DNA from: Trogon surrucura
Lineage: Eukaryota; Chordata; Aves; Trogoniformes; Trogonidae
Reading direction: 5' to 3'
Assembly (NCBI GenBank): GCA_020746105.1
Contig: CM036626.1
Location: forward strand, 10,310,001 to 10,374,000
Length of the DNA stretch: 64,000 bases
Shown: positions 32,305 through 47,300 of the stretch, piece after piece
Numbering within the stretch: position 1 is the stretch's first letter
Layout of the letters: each line of letters opens with the position of its first letter
Notes under the pieces: generated by a model
Seen by the model: the letters and a program-made list of their open reading frames with translations, nothing else
Told to the model about the DNA's origin: nothing
Databases searched by the model: none
Translations under genes and position numbers: made by a program

Positions 32305-35218
32305 AAATACTGGTTTAGAAATTGTAGTTGCTCAAGGGCAAACTGTGAACTACATGGGATCCACAAAAAATTAAGTAGTTAGTGCCCCTGTTCCAGGTAT
32401 TTAATACAAGAGAAAACAATTCTATGCTTCATATATAGTGATGGACATTAGGACTTGGGCAGAAACTGAGTGACGTGAACACACAGAAGTCCCTGCTAAC
32501 AGTCAGACCCTGCAGGCAGCAGGAAACGCGATGCTGGGACACGTGAGAGCAGGTCACTTCCCAGTCATGCACAAAGAAAAACCTGTTAATTGCCCACCGC
32601 AATTCAAACTAGCTGATTGCAAGGTCAGTAGATAAAACATATGCAATTACTCTCCACAGTTATCAAGACAGACTTTCTCAGAGTATGTATTTTCCTTCCA
32701 CCCAGCTCATTAAATATCAGACTAAAAAGCAAAACATATAAAGTAGGAAAGAAACAGCCAGCTCACTACTGAAATAAAAGTTTAATAGAGGAGTCTCAGC
32801 TATGTTCCACATATATGTTCAAATATGACTAATGAAAGCCTGCAAAAGCCTCCTCTCTCCCTCTGAAATATTCCAAGTAGGTTGTGTTCCAGAGAGTGAA
32901 GTCCAGTAGATTAACTCAGGCTTTAAACCACAGGAGGATTTGACTTGTCAGGAATAGACCGCAGAGTCGAGACCAAAGACAAAAAAGCCCTTTAAAACAT
33001 TCTTCCTTAAACAAAAAAAAAGGTGAAAGAAGCAAAATCAGTAGATACAGTTGCAGAATTTCACTAGGAAGGAACTAATGCTCAAGAGCATTGCTTCCAG
33101 CTGCATTGAGAGCTCCCTAGAGAAATTAGAACAAGATTACCTTTACTTTGCCTTTGCAATGCAAGTCAAAAAGAGTTTCCCATATTGGATGGGTAGTTGG
33201 AAGAACTTTCTACTGATTTTGTACAAGAACACAGAAAAGCAGAGTCTGCCTGCTTGGTACCTACAACTGCATTTAGCGACGCTAGGAACCAGTTGCCAGT
33301 TTGTATCAGTGAAATTCATGCTTGTCACAGTGCTGTAGACACATGATTACCTACATACGCACAACAGAAAGAAAAAAGAATATCTGGATGATACAAACAC
33401 AAGAGTATGTGTTTAGGCTGTGACATTCTGCTTGGAAAACATAAAGGAAGACAAGAGACTAGCAGAAAGGCTCACAGATTTACTTCTTTTCCACGTTTTC
33501 CTTATTTTGCACCTTGCCCCCCCCTCCCCTTATTGTCTGAGCAGTCCTCAGTGTCCAACTATAGTTATCAGATAAACTTTAGTGACCTTCCTGCTAATTG
33601 TTTTTATGACAGCTTAGTATTCCAAATGGATATTTTGAAGAATAGTCCATGAATCAGAAGAGTGAAAATTGGGAAAGGGCTTTAAAGTCATCTTCTCCAT
33701 CTCTCTCTGCCATAAGCATTGCAGGCAAAAATCCACCAACCAACCAACTGGTATTTTTGAAGCCTAAAATGCTTCTGAAGTGAAAATCCTGCAAGTAACT
33801 ACAGATGAACTACCTCATGAATTCCCTCATTTCTTTGTCAGTTATTTTCTTCCAGGTTTTTTTTTTGTTGATTTTGTAGCCATCAAAAGCAACTTCTTGC
33901 TGACAATGATATTTTACTGTATCATAGTTTACTCCTAATGTTTACCTATGACATTCATTCTGCATCACAGCATGCTACCATTTGCAATTTTGGCCCAAGA
34001 GCATAACTGAGATTTCCACTTCTCTTGTCTGTACTATCCAGGCAGTGACAGACAGGTACACAGTAAGGTAGGCACCAGAGAATTAATTCAAATGGGATAG
34101 CAGTACTGGTAACAATTTTCTAACCTACTGTCTCCAAGCCCTATAAAGACTAACACTGCCTTAAGAAACACTTTTCAAATTATTCCTCTTTCCTGTGATG
34201 ATAGCCAATTCCATTGGTAGAGGATTTACTTTATGCTACTTCATTAAAGCTACTTCTATAAAACCAGCTACTGTTACATAAACATTTACTGTTTAGCACA
34301 TCTCTTCTTTCCCTGTAGCAGCAGAGCTGATAGGCAGGTAATACCGGTCTCATTTATTACTTTTTTAGTTTATAGCCCCTTCTCCATCTCTCAAAGGAAA
34401 AGGGTTTTCTGAGAAAAAAAAGAGAACTGAGCTTTAAGGTTCTGGTCACACTAGACCTTGTAACAGGTAGGTTCTTTGTGAAAATCTAGGATTCTTCTTG
34501 TCTTTACTACAGTCTACTAATCCTGCTGGAAGACTCGCCTGTGACTTGTTGCCAGAAGACCAGACTTCTCCTAGCACAGGCTCAGCTCTGCTGGCAAAGA
34601 CAGGATCTCGTCTGTCCTGCCTGTGGGTTAGGTAATGTTTGCGGTGGCTGGTGTACTTGGCTAATGAACCTTGACTAATGTTTTTTTTCTATTTAAAACA
34701 AACAAAGGCTCTTCTCTATTTTCCCTCTGCTCCTGTACCAGAGTCCGTCCCTTTGGCACAGCTGGACTGTTTTTCATCAGCTGACTTAACGTATTTCTTA
34801 GCCTCCTCAGCAGCTTAGTAGAACCAGGTGGGATGAACAGGAGGGATTTATTTCTCTGGCTAGACCTTCCTTTCATATGTCATGCTCTGCTGTGACATGA
34901 GCACTGGGCTGCCACTGTGCCTCTGAGGCAAATGGTCCCAGAAGCCCAGGTTGCACCCAACGCTGGAGCTTGCACAGCCAGATGGAAGAGGGAGAGCCAC
35001 AAACAAAGGCTGGGCAACCTTGACTTTCAGTCACAGAATGCCTGAGTACCAGTACTAGCAAATGTAAGCGTCGTCATCTGTGAAGCGCAGCTCAAAGGTA
35101 GTGCTGTTACCAGCTCCTCTCTGTGGGACTCAGCCGTCAACCAGAGCCAATGCAGCATCTGTCTCTCCAAATTCTTCAGTTTCTGCAGAATCTGGAAGCA
35201 CTGAGAGTCACTGAACTT
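32305..35218 (-). other. Intergenic plus probable KBTBD12 3' UTR
   Basis: The right part of this interval, immediately after the KBTBD12 stop at 35,219, should be its 3' UTR. A candidate AATAAA lies on the minus strand at 34,852-34,847 (367 bp after the stop) and another at 34,358-34,353. Neither has an obvious GT-rich downstream element, so the 3' end is undecided. No other gene recognised in the left part. Confidence 0.45.
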
Positions 35219-35388
35219 CTATTGGTCCACTAAATCCGGGGGAGGAGGGATGAGATCCCGCGGGTTCAGCCTAGCAACAAGGCAAACATCATAGCTGTCG
35301 TGCATGAGGACGTTGACGGCCACCACGTTCCACTGGTTCTCCCACGTATCCAGCTCGAGGATCTCTTTGGTGATAACTTCGTGGCGAG
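35219..35388 (-). CDS. KBTBD12: KBTBD12 terminal coding exon with stop
   Basis: 170 nt. Acceptor CTGTTTTTCAG; the first two bases complete an Ala codon (G|CT) and then [32 protein letters not shown] and [18 protein letters not shown] lead to VDQ and TAG at 35,221-35,219. It holds the closing kelch strand ([12 protein letters not shown]). The stop follows the family's short C-terminal tail. Confidence 0.93.
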
Positions 35389-38300
35389 CTGAAAAACAGA
35401 AGCGACAACAGGATCAAAGAGGTTTGTGCAGTTATTATTATGACCCTTCTGCGAGGTGGCAAGGAAAAGGGGATTTCTGCGGTACTAACAGCCACACTGT
35501 TCGAAGGGCGTGCAAATTGTCAACATAGAGCAAATGAAATAATGCAGATGGAGATCTGCACAGTGTATTCAGTCCCCACATTCTGGGCTCCAGGTGCAGC
35601 TCTTGTACCAAGAGCTCCATCTTGGTGCAAGTATGAAGGTGGCATTTCACTGTTTCACTGTGCAATCAGTTGTCAAATGCTCATCTTTTAAACACAGAAT
35701 ATTGCCTACTGTTAATGCCTACATGCAATATATTGTCTTTTCTTTGCCTGGACTAAAACTCAGCTCTCAGACTTCTGGAAGCACTCTGATACTATGGCTT
35801 TTCTTGGGTGTGAAGTCTGGACATCCTGTGATTTGGGGAGAAATAAAGACAGAAGGAAACCTCCAGGGCTTTCGATGTACTTTAGCTGTTCTGAAGTGCT
35901 GAGGAATTTGTCACAACAGTCAGGTTAGAAAAGTGCCATTACATCACAGGCAATCTCAAGACAAGAAACTTTTTACTGAGACTAACAAAAAATAATAAAA
36001 GAATCACTGTGCAGCAGAGAACCATAGTTGTCAGCCAGTAGTGCTGTATTACACTTCTTATAAAACATAAACCCTTTCTTCACTAACACAAGTCATGAAC
36101 TCTCCAGCAGTTGTTACTCAAAGCGAAGTCTCCTAAAAATATGTCCTGCATTTCTGCTCATTTTTTTCTTTTATTCTTAAAGTTGCTTTCTCACAGCAAG
36201 CAACCTTAGTCTAAACTTTTCTTGCTTTGAACTGAGGACGTGCACGTGCTTTGCTGTCGGCTTCCTTCTGATGTATTAGAAGCCAATTCTTAGAGATTTT
36301 CAAGCACAAACACTTCACAGGTACCAGGATAAGAACTGTCTTAGCAAGAAACATTGAATACTCAACACTTTGAGTCTCAAAAGACTGCTGAAGGCTAAAC
36401 TTTACAGGGTTCGGACTGAGGTTCCTGCTCAGCTATCCCTTCAAGAAATACATTTAAAAAAAACAAACAACCCAAACAAACAGAAGAAACCAACAAAAAA
36501 AACCCACAAAAAACCCTAAGCAACAACAAACAACCCTATCCTTCACATCTATCAACTGCATTTCATTGTTTGGATTCTGCCTTTCAGTGTCCCATCTCTA
36601 CCCCCTTTCTCACCTGGTAAGGGAGTGCAGCACAGTTTTTCCACCCCACAGTCCACAACCCATACTCATTTTCCCCTCAGTTGTGTCACAATTAATTGTG
36701 GCATCATTTTTGTGGGACCTTTGGGGCTTCCATAGGTGTCTAGGAGCTTGCTTGAGTGAAATTTGGGTAAGATTTCAGGATTCAGCCTCATCTGAATAGC
36801 CCTTGCTGCACTCCTTTCACAAAAAGTGAAACAACAGTCATCGTGGTTTGCTTATGCAACCTGGATATTAAATGAGAATAATAATATGAAGGAAAGCTGA
36901 ACCCATCCAAGGGAGAAGACAGCAAACTGCTAAAAAAACCAGTTACACGTGAAGAGAGAAGGCATGACTGACATAAATGCAAACAAATAACATGTGCCAG
37001 TATCAGCAAAGAGCTCATTTCTATGAGCATGCAAGAGTGAAAAGGTTTTTCCTAAGAAGTAAACACAGAGACACAAACAGACCCAAGCTGTGACATGGGA
37101 GGCTCCAGTCCCTGTATTTATTATTAGATCATCTCCTTTATGCAATAAATTTTTATGCCTGGATTTTCTTTGGCATGGATGATGACAAAAACGAGACAGG
37201 AAAAAAAAATATCAGACACGGGAACCAAGATATTCTGTGGGTGATTGCAACACTTCAGAAAGAAAAAAATCATAATTTAAACATCAAAGGCACACTCAGC
37301 AACCCTTCCATACAAGCCTTGCTGTGTTTTTTCCTGACCCTGGTGACTCAGAACCTTTAGTCTCCCTTATTTCCCTTTTCTGTGAGATGTTGTAACTGGT
37401 TTTGTTCCACTCTACAATTTCTGCTTCCCAGCACATGAAGTGTTAGTTAACTCTTAACCCTTGGGAGATAAAAAAAGGACGCTGTTGGAATAAGGGAAGC
37501 AATAATTCCTCTAGTCTTATCTAGTTTAATGTGAAAGGAAGCAGCACCCTTCGGATGAGGAGGTTCACATGAGGAAAAGTACTGCTCAAAATACAGTCGC
37601 ACTGCAGAACAAACACTGCATTCTTCCTTTCTTTTTAAAAGAGAAACTAGTTAATGCATATCAATTCTTAAGCTCCCATCTCCCTCCTTTTTTATTTTAT
37701 TGGGACAGTAGAAAAGGTAATATTTTTCAAAGAAAATAGCACCTTTGATTCCAGGTTATAATTTTGAATTTGGGCTTTAATCCCAATCAACACCTATAAG
37801 CCTGAAGGTACAAATAATTTCATATTCTGCCTCATTGGTTCACCTTATTTAATTGCAATTATCTTTTCTTTTTAAGGCAGTATCTTAGCCGCCAGTTTTC
37901 CTTACAGGAGCATAATGTGACATCTACAAAAATAAATTGGCTGTATTACACAGATTACCTGCTTAAAAACCACCCCACAGAACTCACTGTCATACATAGC
38001 ATTATTCTGCATCACTTACCAGACAATCACCTTACCTAATGAAAGGATTTCACTCCTTTCCAAAAGCTTTCATTTTTTTCTACAAAATGAGGCAGTATTT
38101 TTCTGCGCATTGTTTAACAATGAAAAATTTTAAGAAATTTTCTTTACACTATGTTTTTCTGCATAGGACTTAAACCACTTTATATTAGAATTATTCAGGT
38201 AGTACAACCCTAACCCTAATGCAGATCCTTTTCAAGCAGTAAAACAGCGTTTATAGCAGTATGGCTTATTCTTATTCTGGAAAGGAAAAGGCTAATCCAG

Positions 38301-41300
38301 CATAGGGAACATTAATTTTGATATAAATTTATTCCCATGGGAAATTGTGGTATGTTAAAAGAAAGTCAGAGCTCTTTTGGTATATTTATGCTTTTTTGAT
38401 GTACAAGTGCAGACTGAAGGCACTTTTCCCAGTGAAAGAACTTAAGTTATACCTGAAAATGATTAATTTGTAAATGTTAAAGTCATATTTCATATATGCA
38501 AATATAGAAGTCTGAAAACAAAAAGAGTAATCTTTAAATTCTCTTTTACATTCTGTTCTGCAAACAAAACACTTTTCACAATTTTTCACATGAATTTTTT
38601 CTTTGAACATGCAATATTAATTTTCAATAAGTGACTGCCTGCACTCGACATAGACAGTCATGTTTTCTCTTTAAAAGGTTTATTTTCTAATATGATTCAC
38701 TCCCCAAATATGGCCAAACCACATTTTATGCTGTAAGTTTTCTCATGTCATTTGAATCAGGATTGGCCATAAATCAGGATGAACCATTCTTGGAAAGACC
38801 CCCAGTATGACTGCAGGCAACATAAATATTTGATCTCCTTTTTCTGTGGTTTTTTTTTTTCCTTTTTTTTTTTTTTTAAACTGCATTCCATTTGTGATTT
38901 AGAGATCGGGGGAGGCACAACTTTCCATGTGCATACAGTATTTATTACCACTTTTGGTCTTTTTTGACCTTGCTTTCTCTTTCCTATCTGGAACCGAACA
39001 TTCAGATACAATTATTAGGTCTTGGGTTGGGAGGGTTAAAGGGAGGTGGATGTAGAATTAAGTGGCATGATTAACAGGTAGAAAAATCTATAGGTCATCC
39101 AGGATTATTAACCATGCAGTTATTATGTTTGCAAGCCAATACAAATAAATTCACTCTCCTATGGCCTGTTTAGTGTCCAGAGCATTGAAATAAAATTAAA
39201 AAGTCATGCTGAATTTTAGTTCACTGGAGTTAAATCTCTGGCAACTTTACTGAAAAACGGCCAATATTTCATTATTTCTTAAAGAAACCCATTGACATCA
39301 GCTGATATATTTGCCTCCTGTCTTATGAATGAAGAGAGAGTTATGGAGATGGTGAGAGCATGCACCAAGTCACCAGTCGTGGTGCCTCTGCATCAGGGCA
39401 GAGACGGCTAAAGGAGTTTTGGCCGGGCTCACCTTCCTTGGAGTGGCACAGCCCCACCAGGTACTGCTCCATGGCCAGCGGTGCCTGAGCAAGCTTATCC
39501 AGAGCACGGCCAGGCACTGCAGCACAGAACCTCCTTGTCTAGTGGGGGTAGCCTTAGTGTCATGCCTGTCCCTGCCCATGAGCTCTGTGCCCTGGGATGT
39601 CCTCACGCAGGCTACTGAGCTCCTGCTGATGTCGGTTCTCAGGCTGTCACAGCACCTTCTCCCTTCCAGTTTCCTCATGTGCTCTATCCTCTTTTGCCAT
39701 ACATCAGTTTATAAAAAAGACACCAAACCTGTAGCGGGTAAACTGTTAACTGTCTGCTCTTTCCATGCAAAAAAAGCCCTTGAACATCACAAGGTACTTG
39801 CCAGTTCCTCAGCACTCCCCAAAGTGCTTACTCAGATGTTTCTTTCACTGGCTTCCCTGTCTTGTTGCCTAACAGCCACCCCAGAGTTGCCTTGAAGCAG
39901 TTCAGCTTCCACTGCTGGTTTGTACCTGGTTTGGCATGTCATTATCTGCACCAGAGAATGACTTTAAGCAAATGGGACTAGCCCCTGCTACTTATCTTCC
40001 CTGCCACTAATAGCTGCTTTCATAATTACGTGATGTGGAGTTGGGTGACTTGGGAATTCACGTTTGTGTTGCAATGGGATAAAAGTGCATTTAGATCATT
40101 ACCACCAGATGTCCTGCCTCCTTATTTGCAGTAGGAGGAAGTTCATCAAGCCTGTGGCCTTCAATGCCATTTGCGTACGTGAGCTGTCCCCTAACTCTAC
40201 CAGCCCTGCTAGCATCGCACAGCGAACAGCCCTTGGGTCAAGTACATCCATCATCTATGCCTGTGGGCAGAAGCAGGCAGGGAATACACGGGAGAGGGAA
40301 CTTGGCTTGGCTGTTTAACATGCTGACCAGCCTTCGTGTTGTTAAGTACCAATGCAGCGTATCCCACCAGACACAGCGAAAGCTGAGAGGCAGGTTGGAG
40401 CTTGAATTCACGGCAGTGGCAGCTTACTGTTTTCAGAGCACCTGCATGGAGTAAGGTAAGATATTCACTCTTGTAGACAGGACCTCTATCCTCTTGCTCT
40501 GCTGCGTAATTCCTCAGGACCATAGTTTCATGATCCACCCACTCACCCACAAATCGGTGTAAATTAAAAATTATATATAAAGAATGGGATGGTCTACTGG
40601 AAGAAACTTCTAATTCAGTTACTTGAACTGTTTTTCTTGGGATTGATCCAGCTACTTCAGTTTTTAAAGTCTTTCCAGATTTTGCGTGTTGTTCATAGGC
40701 AAGGCCTCTTTCAGCCAAAATCTTGCCAGCGCTGGTCCTGCTTGTGCTCCAGGTGACAACAGGGCCACCAATTACTGTGGCAGCAGGATCAGTGCTCCTG
40801 AAGTCAACGCACCATTCATATGAGTAAAAACTGCAAGATCTGAATAAGAATTACTGCTCTCAGACCATCCTGAGATACTGTTTCTAAATGCCTTACAATG
40901 GGTTAATACATTATTAATAGAGGATATAAAGCGTGTTTAGACTGTATGCATGACAGACAGTTATGAACACAATAGAAGATGTCATACATGGCTACAAGCC
41001 ATGTTTCTAAACAACCTATTGACCTCTTCAGCAATTAATTAAAATGCATTAAAATATCTATTAATCATTCATTAACCCTTTATAAACTATAAATGGGTCT
41101 TAAAAAAAAGCATGACTGAATTACTAATACCGTGCTGGCAGACACCAGGTCAAATTTAGATCTGAAACGAGCAGGTGCTGCTCCCCAGCAGTTCCCCTGA
41201 CCCACGCTGGCCTTATTTAGGGTAGCAAGTTCCCAGCTAGCGAGCAGGGGGTAAATGGGCAGCTCTCCCTGGGAAGGCAGCAAGCTGAGGAGGTCTCTCC

Positions 41301-44300
41301 AGCACGGTGGTTCCAGGGTAGCAGCATGGCAGCTCCCTCAGTGCTGGGTGTGGGATCAGGCATTTCTCGGGGTGGACTCGTTGTGCAGGCTGAAGAGATG
41401 TGGCAGTGCCTGCAGCACGGCAGGTGGCCACGAGCACATTTTTATGCTGAGTGAAACACAGGGACCCTGAATCCCTTCCATTGGTGGGAATATTTATTCA
41501 AATGGTAACAACTGTGGGCAGGAGAACTTTAATTATTCATCGCTGCCCAGTAAATTCTAACAGAGGGAAACAAACAGTGCTGCAGATAGGCAGCCCGGGG
41601 TTTGCTCCTCTGCTTTATTTAGCTGGGAACATGGGAAGGTGCTGAAGAAACAGGTTTTGTTCCAATGCCTCAACCCCCAAACTTCACAAGTGCAGTATTT
41701 ACTGTGCCAGACTCCTTAATATGTCTAAATTTAATTTGATTCCAGTAATGTTCCATAACCACTATAATAAAAAAATAAGCACTAGAATGATTCTCCATCT
41801 AAATCACATAATGGAGGAGCCTAGAGGGAACAGCCTTTATGGGAGATTAGTCAAAATAAATAACTATTAAGCTAGTCCACTGTCAGGAGAGGACGGCATG
41901 GAGATACAAACTCATTAGCTCAGCTGGAATACAGTAATTACTACACAGTTCTGCACTGCCGCAAGCAGTGCCGCTTCTATCCCAATGTATGGATTGCAAT
42001 TTATGTAAATGAGGAAGAGGAGGCCAGAAGATGAATCTAGGGTAAGTGTATATCTGTTCTTTGTAGAATCAGAATTACACAGCTAGTAGAACTCAGTGTC
42101 TGTATCAACTATCTTGGATAACAATTGCAAACACAAAATTGAGATTATTGCATGCCAAGCTCATAGATATTTCTCCCCTTCCCCTTTCTGACTCTAACAC
42201 CACTTAAGTGAAAAATTAATTTCTACTTGATATCGGCAAGAAAAGAACAGAGCTGAGTTGAGCAGCACTGGTCCTACACATGATGCTATTACAGAATTTT
42301 TCAACACATATAGTAGGCAAGCAGTAAATTTATCTTCTCTGCTATAAACAACATTGGAGGGAGAGAGCAAAACTGCCAGTTCAGAGAAAGGCAATTCCAC
42401 TTTAAGTGCCATTAGCTGATGAATTCATAAGACCTTAAGGGATATGTGCTGCTAATAGCAGACCCATTCAACATTTTAATATTTGCATTGAGGTGTTTGT
42501 TCCTTTAGTTTGCATACCAGCTGATGTCACATGGGTATACAGTAAAGATGCCATTCTAATTAAAATCATAGAATCATTTAGGTTGGAAAAGACCTTTAAG
42601 ATCACTGAGTCCAACTGTTAACCTGGCAATGCCAGGTCCACCACTAAACCATGCCCCTAAATCACCACATCTACACGTCTTTCAAATGCCTCTGGGGATG
42701 ATGACTCAATCACTTCACTAGACAGCCTGTTCCAATGCTTGACAACACTTTTGGCGAAGAAATATTTCCTAATATTCAATGTAAATCTCCCCTGGCACAA
42801 CTTGAGGCCATTTCTTTCTGTCCTATTGCTTGTTACATGGGAGAAGGAATCGATTCTCACCTTGCTAGGACCTCCTTTCATGTGGTTGTAGAGAGCGATA
42901 AGGTCTCCCCTCAGCCTCCTTTTCTCCAGGTTAACAGCCCCAGTTCCCTCAGCCGCTTCTCTGAGGGCCGGTTTAGCTCAGTGGGTTGAGCGTGGTGTTT
43001 GAAACACCAAAGGTCGTGGGTTCGATTCCCGTTCGGTTCTCACGTGTTGCCTGACCTAGTCGAGAGGTGGTGTCCTTGCCCACAACAGGGAGGTTGGATT
43101 AAAATCATCTCTAAGGTCCCTTCCAGCCCAGGCTATTCTATGATGATTCTCACAAGACTTGTCCTCAAGACCCTTCACCAGCTTCATTGCTCCTCTCTGG
43201 ACGCGCTCCAGCACCTCAATGTCTTTGTTGTAGCGAGGAGCCCAAAACTGAACAGAGGATTCAAAGTGCAGCCTCATCAGTGCTGAGTACAGGGGGACAA
43301 TCACTGCTCTGGTCCTGCTGGTGTCACTATTCTTGATACAGGCCAGGATGCATCAAGTTAAAAAAATGAAAAAAAAAAATCGGCTCCGGATTTGAATTTA
43401 TTAATTCTGTGAGACAGGCAGCTGGATCAATGTCTATAATCTGAAACTAAAGCTACAACTCTTGGCCCCTAGTAACAGGTGATGAGATCTGTATTTGTGC
43501 AGCAACGATGCAAAGTCAACACACGTGTTCCTCCACAAGTTGACACGGTGACAGCAGATGAGATAATGCCAGCAAAAAAGTACACACCCATGCTTTTGTT
43601 ATTTTCACCAGAAAAAAAAAATTCTAATACTCAGAAGCAGTCGAAAAGAAAGAGAATCCAGCCTGGCAGGCACTTTATAATGTTGCACACCTGAGGAGCC
43701 GCTTACCACCTCCTTGTGTGAGGCATGCTAACGAGGCTGCTTCTGCCACGCTCGGGCTGATGTCAATAGCTGTCAGCCCGCACAGGTGGCAGGTTTTGGT
43801 TCTATATAAAGGCAAAGGAAACAAAATATGTCAACAAGAACATCTTTACAGGCACGTTGCAAAGGCTGGTTTAAAATCTGTAGTTACAGCAGTAAATGCA
43901 GCAACATATTTTAGCGCTTAGCAGAAAGCTGGCTGGCTCCTGTGCACTGGGTCCTACTGAGCACTCATACTGCAGTTAATGTTGTCACTCCGTCCAAAAA
44001 TGCAAGCTAATGGACAAAACCAACATTTTTAAACATTTCTGAATATCTTGAAGAATGCTATAACATTGCTGAAATACGTCAGGCAATATTCATGATACTA
44101 GGCTGCAGGAGTTAGAGCTGAGCATCAGAGAGAAGCAGATTAGTGATTCCTATCTGCCATAATATTTTTAGTAGAAAATGAGCTATTTTATATAAACTAC
44201 AAGGTAACAGATGAAGTTTTTCAAGTCCTGCTAATGAGGAAACAAATTTAGAATAAACAAAAGTAAATTTTTTGGGGGGTACTTATCATGATTATAAGAG

Positions 44301-47300
44301 CACACAACGTTTGTCAACTAATGACACAACACAGAAGCCTCAGAGTGGTTTGTACCATCTAACCATAGGCACCAAGCTCCTGAGGTGTCTCCCCTAGGCA
44401 AGCCAGTTTAGACTTCCTCATATCCTCATAGATACACAGAACATTAAGAGACAAGAGAGGTCCTCAGGGTTCTGCGTTGCCTTCTGGTCTTTCAGAGCAG
44501 ATGTAAAGCACCAAGGGCCTGGATCTCCCTCTGGAAGTGTCTGTGCTTCTCCATATGCTGCAGGGAGCCTGGGGTCGCTGAGGGCTTAGTGCAGACGCTC
44601 CAGATAAGCACCTTAACTTCAGCTGAATTAATCCCCTTTCCCAACCAGGCTTTGAGCAAGCTTCTAGCTTGAGGGGGCTTCAGCAGGGGAAGTCTTACAG
44701 CACAGTTCACAACACTGAACAGCACCCCTTGCAGTTCAGAGGAAGCTTGGACACACTTTGAAGCCCGCTCATCCCTTAGAGAGACTGCTCTGCATTGCTA
44801 CTTGCGGATGGAGAAGCTGGCTTTCACATGCAGACTCTACATAGCTGTAGTTTCTCTTCCTCTGCTCCTGGGGATGCTGTAAGGGTTGAACCATTTGTCC
44901 TCCTTCAAGCAGACAAAGATTTGTGAGAGGTAATATATATGGGATGGGAATCCTGCCATCACAAAGCTTCAAGTGTCACATGAGATTCAGAAGAGATGGT
45001 AGCTGAACGGTACTCATCTTTTCATCTAAATTTAATGCCTTTTGAGCAGTTGACAGCTGCTTTTCATCTTTGTGTTTGTGTTCAGCATCTCTGGTCTCTA
45101 ATTATCCATTATACTCGTCAATACTCATGAAGAAAGGCACACAGAGCATGGTACATACCAGTAAAATTAAGATGCAACAATGTCTTTAGTAGGTCAACTT
45201 TCACACTGCTGGATCAAGAGGAAGTTTAAGCAAATGCAAAGGCAAGTTGAGGCCAGAGAGTTGGGGACAGATCTAAGGTATACAGGGAATTGGTTACAGC
45301 CCCTTATAGACATTGGCTAAGACTTTCCATTGCAGCATTTCCATTTTGGCTTATTTATTTTTTTAGAAGCACTCATTCTTGAATGTTCACAGCAGTCCAT
45401 CAGCGTTCAGCAGGCGAAAAAACGAAAGACTACAGCTGTGCCTCCAGCTTGTTCCAAAAGCTCCACTTGGTTGAACTAAATTACAATGTTTTGTAAAACT
45501 GGAATATCCTCTCTTGGTTGCATCCCTCACAAAAACCAAAGTGACTTGCCAAGAAACCCAAAAGACTAAAACCAAACAAGAACGTTCTAAAATAACCTTA
45601 TCTGCTGCTAAAGCAGCAGCAGCACATGCTGTTCCATGAATATCCTGAAGCTGCTGAGCCGCTGTAATTGCGAAAGAGCAAAGTCAATGCACCCTCTCCA
45701 AGTTCCCATACAATAGTAATAACCCTCTCTCTTTCCAAAAAGCAGATCGGGAAAGAGTTCTTTCCAGCATGCAGAGAAGACAGGGCCAGGGAGACAGGCC
45801 AGCTAGATAATCTCTTCAGGTTCAGCATTTGGAATCCATCCATACCTTTCTTGATGATGGTTGCTAGAATTTGTTATGAAAATTTAGAACACCCTTTTCC
45901 TTTAATAACTTGAAAGACATATGGAGAAGCCTGTATTTAAAGTCTGTCTTCCTCTCAGCTCCTCAAACATGTGGATAGATTTGATTTACAGTTGACAGTA
46001 AGAATCTTATTTTGGCTCCCTTGATAATAGACATCATAACAATGTCTAACGACACAATCACATACTACTCTTTCACTGGTATACAAAATGCACACACAGG
46101 GGGTCAGAATTCAGGTTGCACAGGTAACTGCAAAACTGGCATTTTCTAACTTTGACTTACTGTTTTCTAATCTAAATAACACTTTACTTAGTGCAGAGGA
46201 GTTCTATACATAATTATATAGATTGCAGTAGTATAGTCAGGAATCAGGACCCCACTGAGCTGACATTGTACAAACACACAAAAGTTAGCCATCCTGAAAT
46301 CCACAGGGGGACTTTAAACCTCTCCCAGTAGTACCACTCCTCATAAATGACTCAGTGACAGAACGTGGTGGTATTGTACAGAGTGTTTTTATGTCTCTGA
46401 AGCTACCGTATTCAGGAAATCTCATACTAATCTGTTAGTCATCTTGAATGAAATTGCTTCATTTGTCAGTGCTAATGATCAGCCTTTTGAGATTTGTGCC
46501 CACTAACTTTAGGCATTTTCGTAACACTGCTGAGAAAAAGACAAATATGATGGCACGATGTTTGCTATGGAAACACAGCGATGTGTCATAACCATAATTG
46601 CTCTGAGGTCACAGAACTTCCATCAGAGATGACATGAGAACATGCCTGTTAGAGAGCTGTCATACAGTTGTTTTCAGGAAGCAGATTCCTCAAGCAGTAG
46701 CAAATGAAAGGAGGGGAAGGTGAGTTGTGAACTAGCTGATGAAAATCATAATTCTAAATGAACAGCAGCTTGAAGTTTAGAGTTTGTTGTATAAGTAAAA
46801 GTCGATGCAACTGTAGTCAGTGTAATGTGAAGGACACGTCACCCAGTGATGCCACGTGGCCATTCCTGGCCAACAATGAGCCTGACATGGCATTTATTAG
46901 CAGTGGGTAATGCATCTCTATTACTGCTTTCTCCTAGATAGGAAGTTGGGCTAGCAGTTGTATGTAGAAGAAGAGTGTTAGAGTGCATGTTTTGAGACAT
47001 TTTGCATTTATAATGAAAAAAATAACAGCTAACAGTACTGGAAATTTAGACAGAGCTAAGCACAGTTGGAAGGAAGAAGGCATAAAAGAAAGGTGGCCAT
47101 AGGACTAGCACTATTTAAAATCACAAGATCTGGAATTCTAGCCTCTTTACATCTCAGTTCCCTACCCAGAGTACTCATTAAATATACAAGCCCTTCCAAC
47201 ACCAATCATGTAAAGCATATAAATAAATAGGTAGAGACAGATAGGTTAGCTAAGGACAGATGGACAGCACCTTAATCTTCAACAAATATGACTAAATTCT

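Noticed and set aside
38206..38219. Interstitial telomere repeat (CCCTAA)
   Set aside because: Only two units. Too short to be more than chance.
39419..39895. 158-codon plus-strand frame as a gene
   Set aside because: No family motif and no splice context; it lies in a KBTBD12 intron. Kept only as a finding on composition.
42966..43040. A tRNA gene
   Set aside because: A and B boxes are intact, but the acceptor ends do not pair properly, the anticodon loop is degenerate, and the sequence continues into a CR1-like tail with target duplications. It is a SINE head.
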